From Karstenula rhodostoma CBS 690.94 (Eukaryota; Ascomycota; Dothideomycetes; Pleosporales; Didymosphaeriaceae): a DNA stretch of 64,000 bases. The position numbers and the translations under genes are program-made. The notes under the pieces are model-generated. The model ran no database searches and had not been told where the DNA came from. It worked only from the letters and a program-made list of their open reading frames with translations. Positions 12,281-25,296 of this stretch are shown here, one piece after another (the first letter of the stretch is position 1; every line of letters begins with the position of its first letter). The stretch lies in the NCBI GenBank assembly GCA_010093485.1, contig MU001499.1, forward strand, positions 1,007,397-1,071,396, written 5' to 3'.

Positions 12281-12390
12281 CGCACCCACGCACCCACGCA
12301 CGCAGCCGCCTCGCACCGAGTGCTGCGCCCGCTGCCTCTTCGGGACTCGGCTGCTGACTGGTGACAGGTGACTGGTCTCTCACAAGAAGG
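10812..12390. other. GC-rich, low-complexity upstream region of the Ras gene
   Basis: About 1.6 kb with long but overlapping low-complexity open frames on both strands, which I regard as artefacts of GC skew and simple repeats. It contains GGCAGTGGCA-type repeats (about 11170-11235), a GCTGCTGCTG tract (about 11657-11712) and a large tetranucleotide array. It probably holds the promoter and long leader of the minus-strand Ras gene. Confidence 0.5.
12147..12281 (+). repeat. (CCAGAGT)n followed by (CAGA)n microsatellite
   Basis: A short heptanucleotide repeat (CAGAGTC units from about 12164) runs into a nearly perfect CAGA array of more than 20 units at about 12189-12280. It lies about 1.4 kb upstream of the Ras start codon. 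In one frame it would encode a meaningless QTDR-type repeat, so it is not treated as coding. Confidence 0.9.
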
Positions 12391-12514
12391 TGAACACCGG
12401 CGATACAGTAGTAGGTCAAGATTTCAAACTTGTATAGTAGCCTGAGTTTCTCTAGGATCAACTATTCTATTACTGGCAAAGGCCTTGGCGTACATCCCGT
12501 CTTTATATTCCCAT
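12391..12514 (+). repeat. Dispersed ~120-bp repeat, copy A
   Basis: The segment from TGAACACCGGCGATACAG through TTGTATAGTAGCCTGAG to CTTTATATTCCCA is shared with two copies near 55.6-55.9 kb. Differences are mostly C/T or G/A. It is probably a fragment of a short interspersed element. Confidence 0.6.
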
Positions 12515-12525
12515 GAGAGACTAGT

Positions 12526-12606
12526 GACTGGTGACTGGTGACTGGTGACTGGTGTGCGTGAACGGCCGGGACCCGGCTACGGCCACGGCCACGGCCACGG
12601 CCACGG
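12526..12606 (+). repeat. Short tandem repeats (GACTGGT)n and (GGCCAC)n
   Basis: Four to five GACTGGT units at about 12526-12554 are followed by five GGCCAC-type hexamers at about 12575-12605. They lie downstream of the minus-strand acyl-CoA synthetase gene and upstream of Ras. Confidence 0.75.
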
Positions 12607-12817
12607 CTCGACTGGCTGCCGGCATGCGAGGCTGCTCTGCTCGGCCGTCGCTTCCACGTTTCCCAGCCCTCGCCGAAGCACGGGTACTTGGCTACGCACC
12701 ATGACCTATGACCCGCATCAAGGAACCCCCACGTGACGCTTCTCTGCAACTCGACGTTCCGGTTGGTCAACTTGCGCGTGCTTCCAAAGGTTTGCCTCAG
12801 CGCCTGCACTACGCCCT

Positions 12818-15234
12818 CTACAGCTTCGCCCTCGCCTCTGCCGGCATGTGCAAGCCCTTCCCTTTCAGCCCAAAGTACTCCTTCACCTTCGCTCTGGCCA
12901 CCTCTACAGCCTCCTGGTCTTCAATCGTAGAAGGGACACCAACCTCCTTGTCCAATTGTTCGTGCGTCGCGTTTTCAATCAGCTCCCTTAGCACACGTCG
13001 GAGAGTCTTGCCGCTGCGCGTCTTTGGTATCATGCCTCTGCCTTGGATCATGCCACCCAGACTTGCGATGGCACCAATCTCATCGCGGACCAGCTTCTGC
13101 ACCTCCTGGTAGAGTCTGTCCTCCGGCACTGCTGCGTCCGGGTGCTCGTGCGTGGAGAGGGTGATGAATGCAAATGGTAGCTGGCCCTTTAGTTGATCCG
13201 GGATGCCCACCACTGCAGCTTCGGCAATGCTTGGGTGAGACGTGATGACTTGTTCTATCGCGCCTTCGTTTTGGTCAGCTTCTCCACGTAGCGGTCCAAA
13301 CGACTAGGCGGGCTTACCAGTGCTAAATCGGTGAGCTGCCACATTCAATAGATCGTCTGATCTCGACATGATGGAGACTGGACACGCGGGTAGAATGTCA
13401 GTTCAGGCATGGAGACACAAGATGCTCCTATCCACGCCGGAGACATGTACACTTTCCATGCGATCAAACTTACTGTATCCATCGTTATCCATCATGCCCG
13501 CGTCGCCTGTGTCGACCCACCTTCCATCGAATCTCTTCAGGTAGCTCCGGTAGAACCTATCCTCGTCACCCCACAGTGTAGTGAAGGCTGTAGGAGCAAG
13601 TGGTATCGACATGACCACGTTGCCCATTTGACCACGCTCAACCGGATGGCCTTCGTCGTCCACGACTTGTACGTCGAAGCCCGGCATGGGTTTTCCTGCC
13701 GATCCAGGTTTAATGGGCAATGGTCCTTCGCGCTGCTGTGTCGCAAAATCCTCCCCCGCAGTCGCGCTCAGTGCTACACCAGAAATGGGTGACCCGCTCT
13801 CAGAAGACCACCAATTATCCACCACCAAAGCACCCTCAGCGCAGTGCTTCTTCAGGAGCTTCTGGTACATCTCTACAATGCTCGGCTCGCTCCTCTCGCC
13901 AGCTAGAAACAAGGCTCGTAACGACCTGAGACCGCCCCGCTCGCCGTACGTTTTTTCAAAGAACTCGTTCTCGCCATCCTCGCGACGTATAGCCCGTAAT
14001 GCGGTCGGTGCTGTGAACATGGTCGTAACTTTGTACTCTTCTATCATCCGCCAGAAGGTGCTAGCATCTGGCGTGCCAACCGGTTTACCTTCGAAGAGCA
14101 CCGTCGTAGCCCCTATTAGCAGGGGTGCATACACGATGTAGGAATGTCCCACGACCCAGCCAATATCACTGGCGGTGAACATGACGTCGCCGGGACCATG
14201 TATGCCTGCGTTGTTATTTTGGAATGCGCTTGGTGGGATTATGTATGCTTACCAAATAAATATTTGATGGAGAAGTTGAGCCCTACGGCATGGCCGCCTG
14301 CCGTTCGCACGACACCTTTTGGTAGGCCAGTCGTACCTTGCAGTAGTTAGTACTCATTTGTTCAACACGTGAAAGCAGGCCAGTCTCTGGTCGGCCGTCA
14401 CTATAGTTGTACGATCCAGTGGCCGGACGTATTCTGTATTCTGTAAGAGGTCTTACCCGAAGTGTAGATGATGTACAGCCCGTCTTCACTCTTCACGGGC
14501 ACGGCATCTGCCTTGAGTCCCCTGTTCCTTGCACTCTTCACTAATCTTTGCCAATTGCGTTGACCACTCTCCTTCAAGACTGGGTCCCAGCGCAGATCGT
14601 CTCTTTGCCAGATGATTGTCTTGTATGGCTTAAAAGTCGACCTATCCACAGCTTCCTCGATCATCTTTTTGTAGCCCGATGGAGCTTTCGAGCCGTCAAT
14701 TCCACACGATGCTGTCATGATCGCTTTGGGGCGGGACGCATCGATTCGTTGTGCTAGGGCAGCCGGAGCAAAGCCACCGAAGACAACTGCGTGAATCGCA
14801 CCCAGTCGTGCGATGGCGAGCATCGCGAAAAGTGCGGCGGGAATCATGGGCATGTATATCAGCACGACGTCGCCTTGCTTTACGCCTTCTTCCCTCAACA
14901 CACCGGCCAGCGTCTCCACCTCTACAAGGAGCTGATTGTATGTGAACTGCTCCTTCGCTCCTGTCACCGGACTATCCCAGTAGATGGCAGTATTGTTTCC
15001 CTTTCCATCTCTGACATGACGATCCACGCAATTGAACGTTGTGGATATTTCTCCACCTGGGAACCAAGTCCAATGGTCATGTGAGACACCGTCCTTCAAT
15101 GTTTTCTTGCTCTTCTGTATGGTCTTCTCTGGTTTCTTATGCCAGTGTACGTTTTTTGCGTGGGTGCCCCAGAAGTCATCTGGGTTCGTATTTGCCTGTG
15201 AGTAGACGCGATCTTGTGCGTGCTTCGACACCAT
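12818..15234 (-). CDS. Short-chain acyl-CoA synthetase, ACSS3-like (acetyl/propionyl)
   Basis: Five exons: 15234-14457, 14336-14253, 14205-13474, 13377-13318 and 13263-12818; 699 aa. It belongs to the AMP-forming ANL superfamily, which activates a carboxylate with ATP to an acyl-adenylate and then transfers it to CoA. The P-loop YTSGTTGLPKG is split by intron 1 (after YTS plus one base) and completed in exon 2, followed by VVRTAGGHAVGL, which resembles ACSS3/PrpE rather than classical FacA acetyl-CoA synthetase. WSSESGSPI and VDTGDAG lie in the adenylate-binding core, SRSDDLLNVAAHR in the hinge, and MIPKTRSGKTLRR holds the catalytic lysine near the C-terminus. Introns 1 and 4 use AAG acceptors; the others use CAG. 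Family knowledge suggests acetate or propionate as substrate, which cannot be distinguished here. No clear targeting peptide is visible. Confidence 0.9.
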
Positions 15235-16549
15235 TTCGTTGCTGTAGGTTTGGATTTGGGTTGCCAGTTTGGGATAGTTAAAGCACTTGGATTATGGAGA
15301 GTTGCGACCCTTTGCAGGTGACGTGTTGAAGTAACCGGATGTCGTGGTCGTTTCTTCCAGTTGCTTGCAACCGCCGTCAGTCGTTGGTTCGCGCGTTCTC
15401 AACTTCGATCGTTGACGTCCGTGAACTTTAGTACCCCCCTCGGATGCTGTATAGGATAGATATACTGTCAATGTCGGGTCAGCGCAATCTGGGCATACGT
15501 AGCCGAGGGAGCGGTTCGGGTCTGGGGACGCTAATGTTCCCCCGCTTTCACGCTAGACTTCCCCGGACGAGCATCCTCCTCCTTCTGGGTCGTTGGCATG
15601 ACTAACATTATTTGCTACAAGGACATCATAGCGGTACGAGCGGGCGTGTGTATGTTATGTACGATGTAGTGAACCAAATACGCAAAATGGTTTTCTCGAT
15701 CTTAGGTTTTGTTGTGTTTTTGCTTTACTTTGCCTACACGAGTAGCGTTACAGTGGTACACGTGTATTCGGGACAGCAACAGCGCAAAATGTGCTTGTTC
15801 TTACATAAAATGGTAGCTTGGTGCTTGTACGCTATTTCTGCGTTCGTGAAGGTTTGGTCTGTAGACCCTACGGTGGGTCTGTACGCTTTGTAGCCCTTGT
15901 TGCAGCTCAGACTGTAACCTGCCTCTCCGAATTGCGAAACACATAGTAAGTGTGTCTTGATATGAACTGGTTCTCTTCTCCAATCTCAATATGATATTCC
16001 TTGTGCTGCTGAGTTGGTCTTGATGAGTTACGTGGCAATGGATGGTTCGTGGTATGTGTGATTATAACGATGACTATGTCACGCGCATAACCTTGTATGT
16101 ACGCTCACACCGCTTTTTCTCGCAATCAATCGCTCTAGTATGCATTCGCTGTGTCTTCGTATGTATTATGCGTGGATTTCATGTGGTTTTGTGACTGTCG
16201 TCACGATATATGATTTTTCTCGGATTATGTTGCTCCTGTTAACGATATAAAATCCATTTAACTGAAAAGTTGTAACAAGGAACCCTAAGATATACATCAA
16301 CGACCATGTATGGTTGGGACACGGTACAAATGCTACAAGGCACGACGGACTAAGCGTTCAAGATGTTTTAGTCGCCATGGGCCCAGAAAGACACGCCAGG
16401 GTAGCATAGGTTAACGCCGGTCGAGACACGATGCCTGGGATTACAACGATGAACGTGACAACGAACACGTAAAAAGAAGCAAAAAATGCAGAGTAACATG
16501 CATTGGAATTAATGGGTAAGTGGCGATGGGCTGCTTGGGAGCCATCATC
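15235..16549. other. Intergenic region, no supported gene
   Basis: It contains the promoter of the minus-strand synthetase gene and the 3' flank of the dehalogenase-like gene. A 93-codon plus-strand frame at 15612-15893 has one hydrophobic stretch, but no homology is recognised and there is no clear promoter context, so it is not called. Confidence 0.5.
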
Positions 16550-17456
16550 CTAAGCAGAGGAACTCAACTTTCTCGAATGCCCCGCAGGAGGTTCGACACC
16601 CAGCTTCTCTGCCACTGTCACGAAGCCTTTGTTGCCCTCACTAAGGCTAACCCAGACATCAACCCATCCTGCATCTCTCGCCTTATCGACCTCATCAACA
16701 GACCACTCCTCCTCGCCAGGCCGCTCCACATATATTACCTGCATACCATGAGATTTCGCCGCCTGCAGATCGTCCAAATGTGCTGCAACCATGACACATT
16801 CCTTCACAGGAAGACCTAGTTTCTCAGCAGCACCTCTATATACGGCGGGTGACGGCTTGTAGGTGCCGAAAAGCTCGGCGCTAAGCAGGTGTGTAAAGGG
16901 AATATTCGAGTGCACCTTGAGGTCTGACAGTAACGACACATTTCCATTAGAAAGTGTAGCGGTCCCTGCACATATTAGGTATTGCGAAAGGCGGTAGAGT
17001 CGACGGTTGGGGGAACATGCGGAACATACAGAACAACCGGTTTAACAGCGCGATGCCTTGTACCGAATCGGACCACGGATCGAGTCGATGCCACACGAGG
17101 CTCAAAGCGCGCACCTCTTCATCACTCCACAATCCACCCAGTTCCCATTTAGCGAGTAGTTCCTTCAGCGATTCAAAATGATGCTCATCGACCGACTTCC
17201 ACGGCACACTCGGGTCTGCCGCCAGTTTGCGCGTAAACGTCTTGTAGCTGTTCCGCCACTGTTGTGCAAAGTCGGCCCAATGCGCAAGTGTCATGCCAGA
17301 AGCCTTCAGTCGTACCCTCGAGGCGAGCGATGCCGTTGCAGAATTCAGCGCCGCATGTGACTGCGCATTCAAAGCCTGAGTCACAGAGGTGCGCCAGTCG
17401 ACGCACGTGCCAAAGACGTCGAAAAAGAGAGCCCGTGGCGGCGTAGTGAGGGCCAT
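16550..17456 (-). CDS. HAD-superfamily type II haloacid dehalogenase-like hydrolase
   Basis: Two exons, 17456-17030 and 16965-16550, around a 64-nt GTATGT...CAG intron; 280 aa. The nucleophile motif is FFDVFGTCVDWR (Asp at about residue 13). TATLSNGN carries motif II, YKPSPAVY the conserved lysine, and VAAHLDDLQAAK motif III/IV. This arrangement is that of L-2-haloacid dehalogenase (type II) proteins, which hydrolyse 2-haloacids through an Asp ester. Fungal members are usually uncharacterised and may act on other small substrates. The ATG at 17456 has a good ACCATGG context and places the DVFGT motif at the usual distance. An in-frame ATG at 17531 would add 25 residues. Confidence 0.87.
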
Positions 17457-18946
<1,490 letters not shown>

Positions 18947-19412
18947 TGTGATGGAGTTGTTGGGGGTGTGTGGAGAGTGGAAGAGTGTGAGTGTGGGTGT
19001 GAGGAGGCGCTGAGAGACTTGGCTGGTGTGGGATGAGGGTGTAGAAGCAGGCGGGCGCGCTGTGTATTTAGATGAGGCGAGGGCGCGCGCCAGATCACAG
19101 ATCACACGGGGCCCGTGCGGCGCCGCTGCTGGATCAGATCAACTTTGGCGTTCCGACGCCAAGGCTGTCGCAGCGCGCCCGCTTAATTCTGAGAGCGACA
19201 AACGCTCGCTTTCCAGCAGCGCAATTGTCCTTCGCTAGCGCCGACGCGCAGCTGCTGTTGATCCAGGCAGCCGCGCCCCCGCCCTCCGCCCATATAAGTG
19301 CCGCCCGCCCACTCGCCTTTCTTCCTCATCACACTCATCCACTCCACCACTCCACCACTCCACAGCTACTCACCACCACCACACCCGAGTATCATCAAGT
19401 CCATCATCAACC
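18947..19412. promoter_or_regulatory. Bidirectional H4/H3 promoter
   Basis: A 466-bp divergent promoter. TATA-like elements are placed symmetrically: TATAA at 19293-19297, about 120 bp before the H3 start, and TAAATA (minus strand, 19065-19070), about 120 bp before the H4 start. Between them is an inverted repeat TTGGCGT-TCCG-ACGCCAA (19145-19162), whose arms resemble E2F/MBF-type TTGGCG sites, and a second small one GAGCG-ACAAA-CGCTC (about 19192-19206). A CT/CA-rich leader precedes H3. Confidence 0.7.
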
Positions 19413-20564
<1,152 letters not shown>

Positions 20565-21205
20565 ATGTCCTGGCAAACAGAGCTACAATCATGCATGTCT
20601 CCGACCAGCGTGCAGACGGCTAACCCCCCCGACGTTGGCGAAATCGCACCCTCTTCTTCCAGACTGACATTGCCTGCGCAAGATGGCAAGCCACTTGTAT
20701 TGACTTTCTTGCGGCACTGCGGGTGTCCATGTGAAACCTCCACTTCTCATAGCTCCGTCAAGTTCGTAGCTGACTGCGTGCAGTCGCCGAAAAAACGTTT
20801 TTGAACATGCGCAGCGCTGCATCACGACACAAACATGTCATACACTTCGTCGCCGTGTCCCACAGCGATCGAGCGTCCACGGACCAGTGGCTAGCATCTC
20901 TCCCCCAGTCCTCAGAGAACAGTCATGTGGCTGTCATCGTGGACGACGAGCGTGAGATTTACGCACAATGGGGGCTCGGTGTGTCTTCGTTCTGGCACGT
21001 GTTGAACCCCTGGAGCCTTTTTTCAGTCTACATGTTGGGGAGGCAAGATGGGATATATAACAGGCCTACCAAGAGCGGCACACGGTGGCAAACGTCGGGA
21101 AGCTTTGCTGTGGATGGGAAGGGGAAGGTGGCATGGAGCAAGCCAAGCGCAAGTGCGGACGAGGTGCCGGACTTCGAAGACGTGTTGAATTCGCTGGGGA
21201 CGTAG
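20565..21205 (+). CDS. AhpC/TSA-like thioredoxin-fold protein
   Basis: Two exons, 20565-20730 and 20784-21205, with a 53-nt GTGAAA...CAG intron; 195 aa. The thioredoxin-like core reads LTFLRHCGCPFAEKTF, giving a Cys-Gly-Cys pair at about residues 52-54, followed by HFVAVSHSD, and then the family-typical GLGVSSFWHVLNPWSL and TSGSFAVDGKGKVAW. This matches the fungal AhpC-TSA_2 type of peroxiredoxin-like proteins. They are presumed redox-active, but their substrates are mostly unknown. The start has an ACCATGT context. The intron falls right after the CGCP motif. Confidence 0.85.
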
Positions 21206-21547
21206 CGAAGCCCGCTTGTGTGTGTATCCAGACCAGTGGGCGACGAGTCTATTGTTCTTGAAGCTTCGTGTCATTGCTTTACACACCGCGGTATGCACGC
21301 GTCTACAGAGCGCCTCACATTGAATGGCAATGCGTCACACCCCCATGAAGCCCAAGCATTGAATGACGCTGCTAGAGGATGTGGAGTCCTTTTTTCCCTT
21401 GTTTATCCTGAGGCCAAAATCTCTGGTCTTTGCACTGGTTGGTATAAATCGCCCGATTGGCACGTCCTGCTATGACCTCACCACAACACGCGATTCCCGC
21501 GCCATCTCGAGGCGCGCAATACACCAACGCGTCGACCCGCGGAAGAC
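21206..21547. other. Short intergenic region
   Basis: Between the AhpC/TSA-like gene and the Exo5 gene, both on the plus strand. It serves as terminator and promoter space. No other feature was seen. Confidence 0.5.
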
Positions 21548-23216
21548 ATGCTCCAGCGGCCCAGAAATGACACCATGGAAAATCACGTCGTGGCCACGAT
21601 TGCTCAAGTAGCGAACAGCGAATATGGCTCTGAAATCTCCCTCACAGCCCTAAGCGACTACGGCTCGGACATCGATTGGGACGACACACAGGAAGACACA
21701 GCCTTGGGCAGTCTCCTCGTCAAACTCGCCCCCTCTGCACCAACCGAAATCGTATATCCTACCATTGAGGGCGATGCGCAGAATGTTGGCGTGGCCACGC
21801 ACCCGCGGCGCCAGCCTCTGGTGCAATGGGAAGAGCGCGCCATTCAGAGTTCCCCCGTCGTGGCGAGTGGCTTGTCGATAGAATTTGAGTACGATGACCT
21901 GTCACGGCGGGCGTTCAGCGGTACGAGCCCATCCCCCATATTCCCTATCGCGTCGCGATTGCCATCTGACCAGCTGACAGCGCCTAGTCCCTAGAGAATC
22001 GCCACCCTCGCAGACGCGACCGACTCTAGAGGCCCGCCCCTCCGCCGATGATCTACGAACACCTCTCGAGCGTTTTCGCACGAAGCCCAAGAAGCCGTTG
22101 TCTGTGACGGACCTCGTTTCGCCGGCATGGTGCGAACTGCAGTACTCCTACACCCTCTTCAAGTTCGGGCGTAAGCCGCGCACGGAGGCTATGAAAACGG
22201 GCTCGAAGATACATCAAGCGCTGGAAGATGAAGTCCACATCACTATCCCAGTCGAAACTGTGAGCAAGGAAGATCGATTCGGTCTGAAGATCTGGAACGC
22301 TATCCAAGGATTACGTTGTCTGCGGGAAACAGGGCTCACGAGGGAGCTTGAGATCTGGGGAATAGTAGATGGTCAGGTGGTCAACGGTGTGATCGATGAG
22401 CTCAGCTTTACGTGTGCGGATCCGGACATGGAGGGAAAGCTTGAGCTGTCTAGGGCGCAACAGAGCGGTGGGACGCTTCCGCTGGGCCAACGTAGCATTG
22501 AACGGGCCTTTAACAAAGCTAACGGCGGCAAGCTGGATCCACCAGACATCTCTGCTAGTGCTTGGCGAGGCGCTGTGGAGAAAGACCGGCGGGTGTACAT
22601 CGCTGATGTGAAGACACGCGGTGCACGATCACTGCCCAAAGGGGCCTCGTTGCGTCCCACTTGGATGCAGTTGATGCTGTATCGTAAACTTCTCGAATCG
22701 CTCTCACTGAACACGGTCGACGCAGAAACCATATTTGCCCGGTACGATCTCGCACCTCTGGAGTCCTTCTCGGAGGCTTTCACACTCAGCGGTGGTGCTC
22801 TTGGAGGCGCTGACTCAGATGTTGATCCCAAGAACCCCTACAGCGTCCTTCAAGCTAATGAACTAACATCACACCCAAATCTTTCGTCCTTGTGGTCACT
22901 CATGATAAGCGAGTACCAACACACGATCCCCAACATCAGCGACATCTTGCGTGCAGAATTTCGATACGCGAAGACAGGAGAGGTCATTGGTAACGAGCTC
23001 ATGAACTACAGCGCAGATACTATTGATGCGTATGTCAAGAGCGAGATGGAGTGGTGGAAAGGTGATAGAAAAGCTAAAGGTGTTGAGATTGAGGAAGCCT
23101 TCAAGTGCCGAATGTGCGACTTCGCAGAAGAGTGCACGTGGCGCAAAACGAAGATCGAGGAGGCGACAGAAAAGAGTAGGTTGAGGAAGGGGACGAGGGA
23201 GAGGAGCGCCGTGTGA
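21548..23216 (+). CDS. EXO5: Exonuclease V (Exo5/Dem1), single-strand DNA exonuclease
   Basis: Two exons, 21548-21920 and 21988-23216, joined by a 67-nt GTACGA...TAG intron; 533 aa. The N-terminal ~125 residues are acidic and low in complexity. The catalytic region starts at LSVTDLVSPAWCELQYSY, whose Cys is the first ligand of the expected 4Fe-4S cluster. The PD-(D/E)XK nuclease core follows, with GSKIHQALE, GVIDEL and ADVKTRG. The C-terminal CRMCDFAEECTW supplies the remaining three cysteines. In yeast the enzyme maintains mitochondrial DNA; in other eukaryotes it acts in nuclear repair. The start could also be the ATG at 21575, which has a better ACCATGG context. Between the first strand and the catalytic Asp there is an insert (about residues 265-310) that is weakly conserved in look. 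Confidence 0.9.
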
Positions 23217-23825
23217 GAAGCTTTGCTGCGATTCTGGGATTGTTTTGTTATTGTAGCACTTGAGATATACCCTTGGGCGGATTGCCTGGCTATAAATATC
23301 ATGAGGTCACGAACACACAGTCCAACATCTTCACCGCAAGTCCATGTAGAGATTGTCGGTATGTAGGGAATGCTTTCAACAGAAGCCTTTTGTGTAGCGC
23401 TATCGCGTGCTGGTTTGCTACATATAAACACAGGAGACTTGAAGTTGGGCTTCACATCCGCTCAGCCATGCATAAGCAACTATTCTTCTCCGTTATGCAT
23501 GGTCGGCTGTGCATGTTCTGGTATTGAAGTCTTGTAATGAACATCTCGATGGGTTTCAATCACGTAGATAGGACAATGCCTATACATGGACCAGTTATAG
23601 GTTATCGGGATACGCCCTTTTTGGTTAGCCTGCGCACAGACGCTGGGCAAGCCTTAGCCGCTTTTTTGGTCCCCCTTTGTTCGTGCATTGGCAAAGCACA
23701 ACGCACCTTTTTGTCCCCCCTACTTTATTGAGTTACCCTACCTCATAGTGAATCTCTACAATATAGGTTATCGGCGCGACACTGTTTGAGATGACACCTG
23801 CTGACTTGAGTATTCAACAGCTCTG
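23217..23825. other. Intergenic region carrying a small retroposon
   Basis: Convergent 3' flanks of EXO5 and the GH43 gene. Apart from the family 2 insertion described separately, no gene or RNA was recognised. Confidence 0.6.
23596..23774 (+). mobile_element. Un-RIPped family 2 retroposon with 13-bp target duplication
   Basis: The 153-bp insert at 23609-23761 is the GC-richer counterpart of the RIPped family 2 3' ends in the first 8.3 kb (for example 4145-4294 and 7782-7888). It ends GTGAATCTCTACAATA like the others. It is flanked by the direct repeat TATAGGTTATCGG at 23596-23608 and 23762-23774. Against the copy at 7771, nearly every difference is C-to-T or G-to-A in the AT-rich copy. So this short copy seems to have escaped RIP and preserves something close to the original sequence. 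Confidence 0.8.
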
Positions 23826-24973
23826 CTACTGCCCACTAGGGGCGTCGTATGGCCCGTAGCCAGGCTTGGGGAACTTTGGTGTCCCATCATCGTTCCACGT
23901 GAATTTCTGTGTCCTAATCGTCCTTGCAGACCACCCATTGGTGGGGTCCTGCATGCCATGATACACAATCCAGTCCTCTGTCCCGTCAGGACTCTTGACA
24001 AAACTCGCATGGCCCACACCATATGCACTTTCGGCGGGGTTCTGATAGAAGACGGGATACTGGTGTTTGCGCCAGTCGGACGGATTCATGGGGTCGCCGC
24101 CGGGAGCGAGCTCCATGAGCCCGAGACAGTAGTTGCGATTGTCGGAGCGAGCGGCGCTGTAAACGAGGAATTCCTGACCAGTGCGCGAGTTGGTGAGTTG
24201 CTGCGGTCCCTCGTTACTGCTTAATCGATCATTCTCAGCTCGACCGTACGGCGTCTTCTCCCACGGCAAACTGGGCACGGATATGATCTGGCGCTCGGAG
24301 AAGGGACTCGCGACCGTCCACGGATTCTCCAGTTTTGTGATGCATAGATTTGCCGGCCAGGCGGTGTACTGGGTTGTCCAGCAACTGTATATGTGGTACA
24401 GACCACTCGTGTGCTGGAAGTAGGTTCCGTCAATGGCAAATTGGTCAAATGTGTCGAGTTGGGTCTTGTAGACGAAGGTGGCGCTCCAAGGGTCGGATCC
24501 GTGGCCTTCGAGCAGGTACATGCGGTGGTGGACGGCCGGGCAATTGTACGGACAATACATGTCCACCTCAGGAGACGGAGAATCGTTGCGAGGGTCTGCC
24601 GTGAAGATGACGTACCAGGTTCCATTGAGCTGGTGGAGCTCCGGAGCCCATAGGTCGGTAGAGTAGTTCATGCCTGGCGGCGGGGTGAAGAGAGCCTTTG
24701 ACTCGGCGTTGTTCCAGTCTGTGAGGACCTGGCTTCGAAGCAGGGTGACATCGTCATTGGTCGTGTAGGTCATGTAGTACCAACCATGGTGGCGGAACAC
24801 CCATCTGTGCGGCTTAGAGAAGCAATTTGTACGGAGAGCATGTTTAACACTTACGGGTCAGCCCCTCCTTTGGCAAGGATAGGGTTGGTGTAAGTGGTAG
24901 TGTTTGAGTAGGATTGACCCCACGCACCAACAGCAAAGGTTGCATGGAGCAGCAACTGGGGTAGTCTTAGCAT
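23826..24973 (-). CDS. Secreted glycoside hydrolase family 43 protein
   Basis: Two exons, 24973-24855 and 24804-23826, with a 50-nt GTAAGT...CAG intron; 365 aa. The N-terminus MLRLPQLLLHATFAVGAWG looks like a signal peptide cleaved near residue 19-20. The five-bladed propeller family 43 catalytic residues are visible: general base Asp in GGADPW (about D39), the pKa-modulating Asp in FAIDGTYF (about D165) and the general acid Glu in SSNEGPQ (about E238). STDLWAPELH is a typical GH43 segment. Likely activity is on arabinan, arabinoxylan or related plant side chains, but the subfamily cannot be fixed by eye. The start at 24973 was chosen over an upstream in-frame frame because it gives a clean signal peptide. 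Confidence 0.9.
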
Positions 24974-25296
24974 CACGGCTGCGATGAAGGGAACCAGAGG
25001 ACAGACAGAGGGACTCTGATGGAGAGGCCCGGCACAAGAAGGGGACTGGTGCGGGGCAAGCGCACGCTCTACTGCTTGTCTACATGCCGACACTCGTGGA
25101 AGTAGGATGCACTAGTCCGATATTGGCGCAGGGACCTTTCTAGCAGGTACCCACATGGAGCATGGGGCATGGGGAGACCGGGGCGCTGGCGCGGCTAAGC
25201 ACCCCGCAGTGCCGCAGTGCCGCAGTGCAAGCCAGCCGTCCTTGGCGGCAACTTTGGGTCGACCACCCAGCACTCACAGCTCCACACACCACGGCC
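24974..25296. promoter_or_regulatory. Divergent promoter region of GH43 and the RED-like gene
   Basis: About 320 bp between two divergent start codons. It contains a GCCGCAGTGCC direct repeat (about 25200-25230). No specific binding site is claimed. Confidence 0.5.

Noticed and set aside
10692..12371. 559-codon plus-strand frame and a 506-codon frame opposite it upstream of Ras
   Set aside because: Both are made of GC-skewed low-complexity sequence and the (CAGA)n array, several frames are open at once, and no domain is visible.
15612..15893. 93-codon frame with a hydrophobic stretch
   Set aside because: Short, isolated, no signal of selection or context that can be read by eye.
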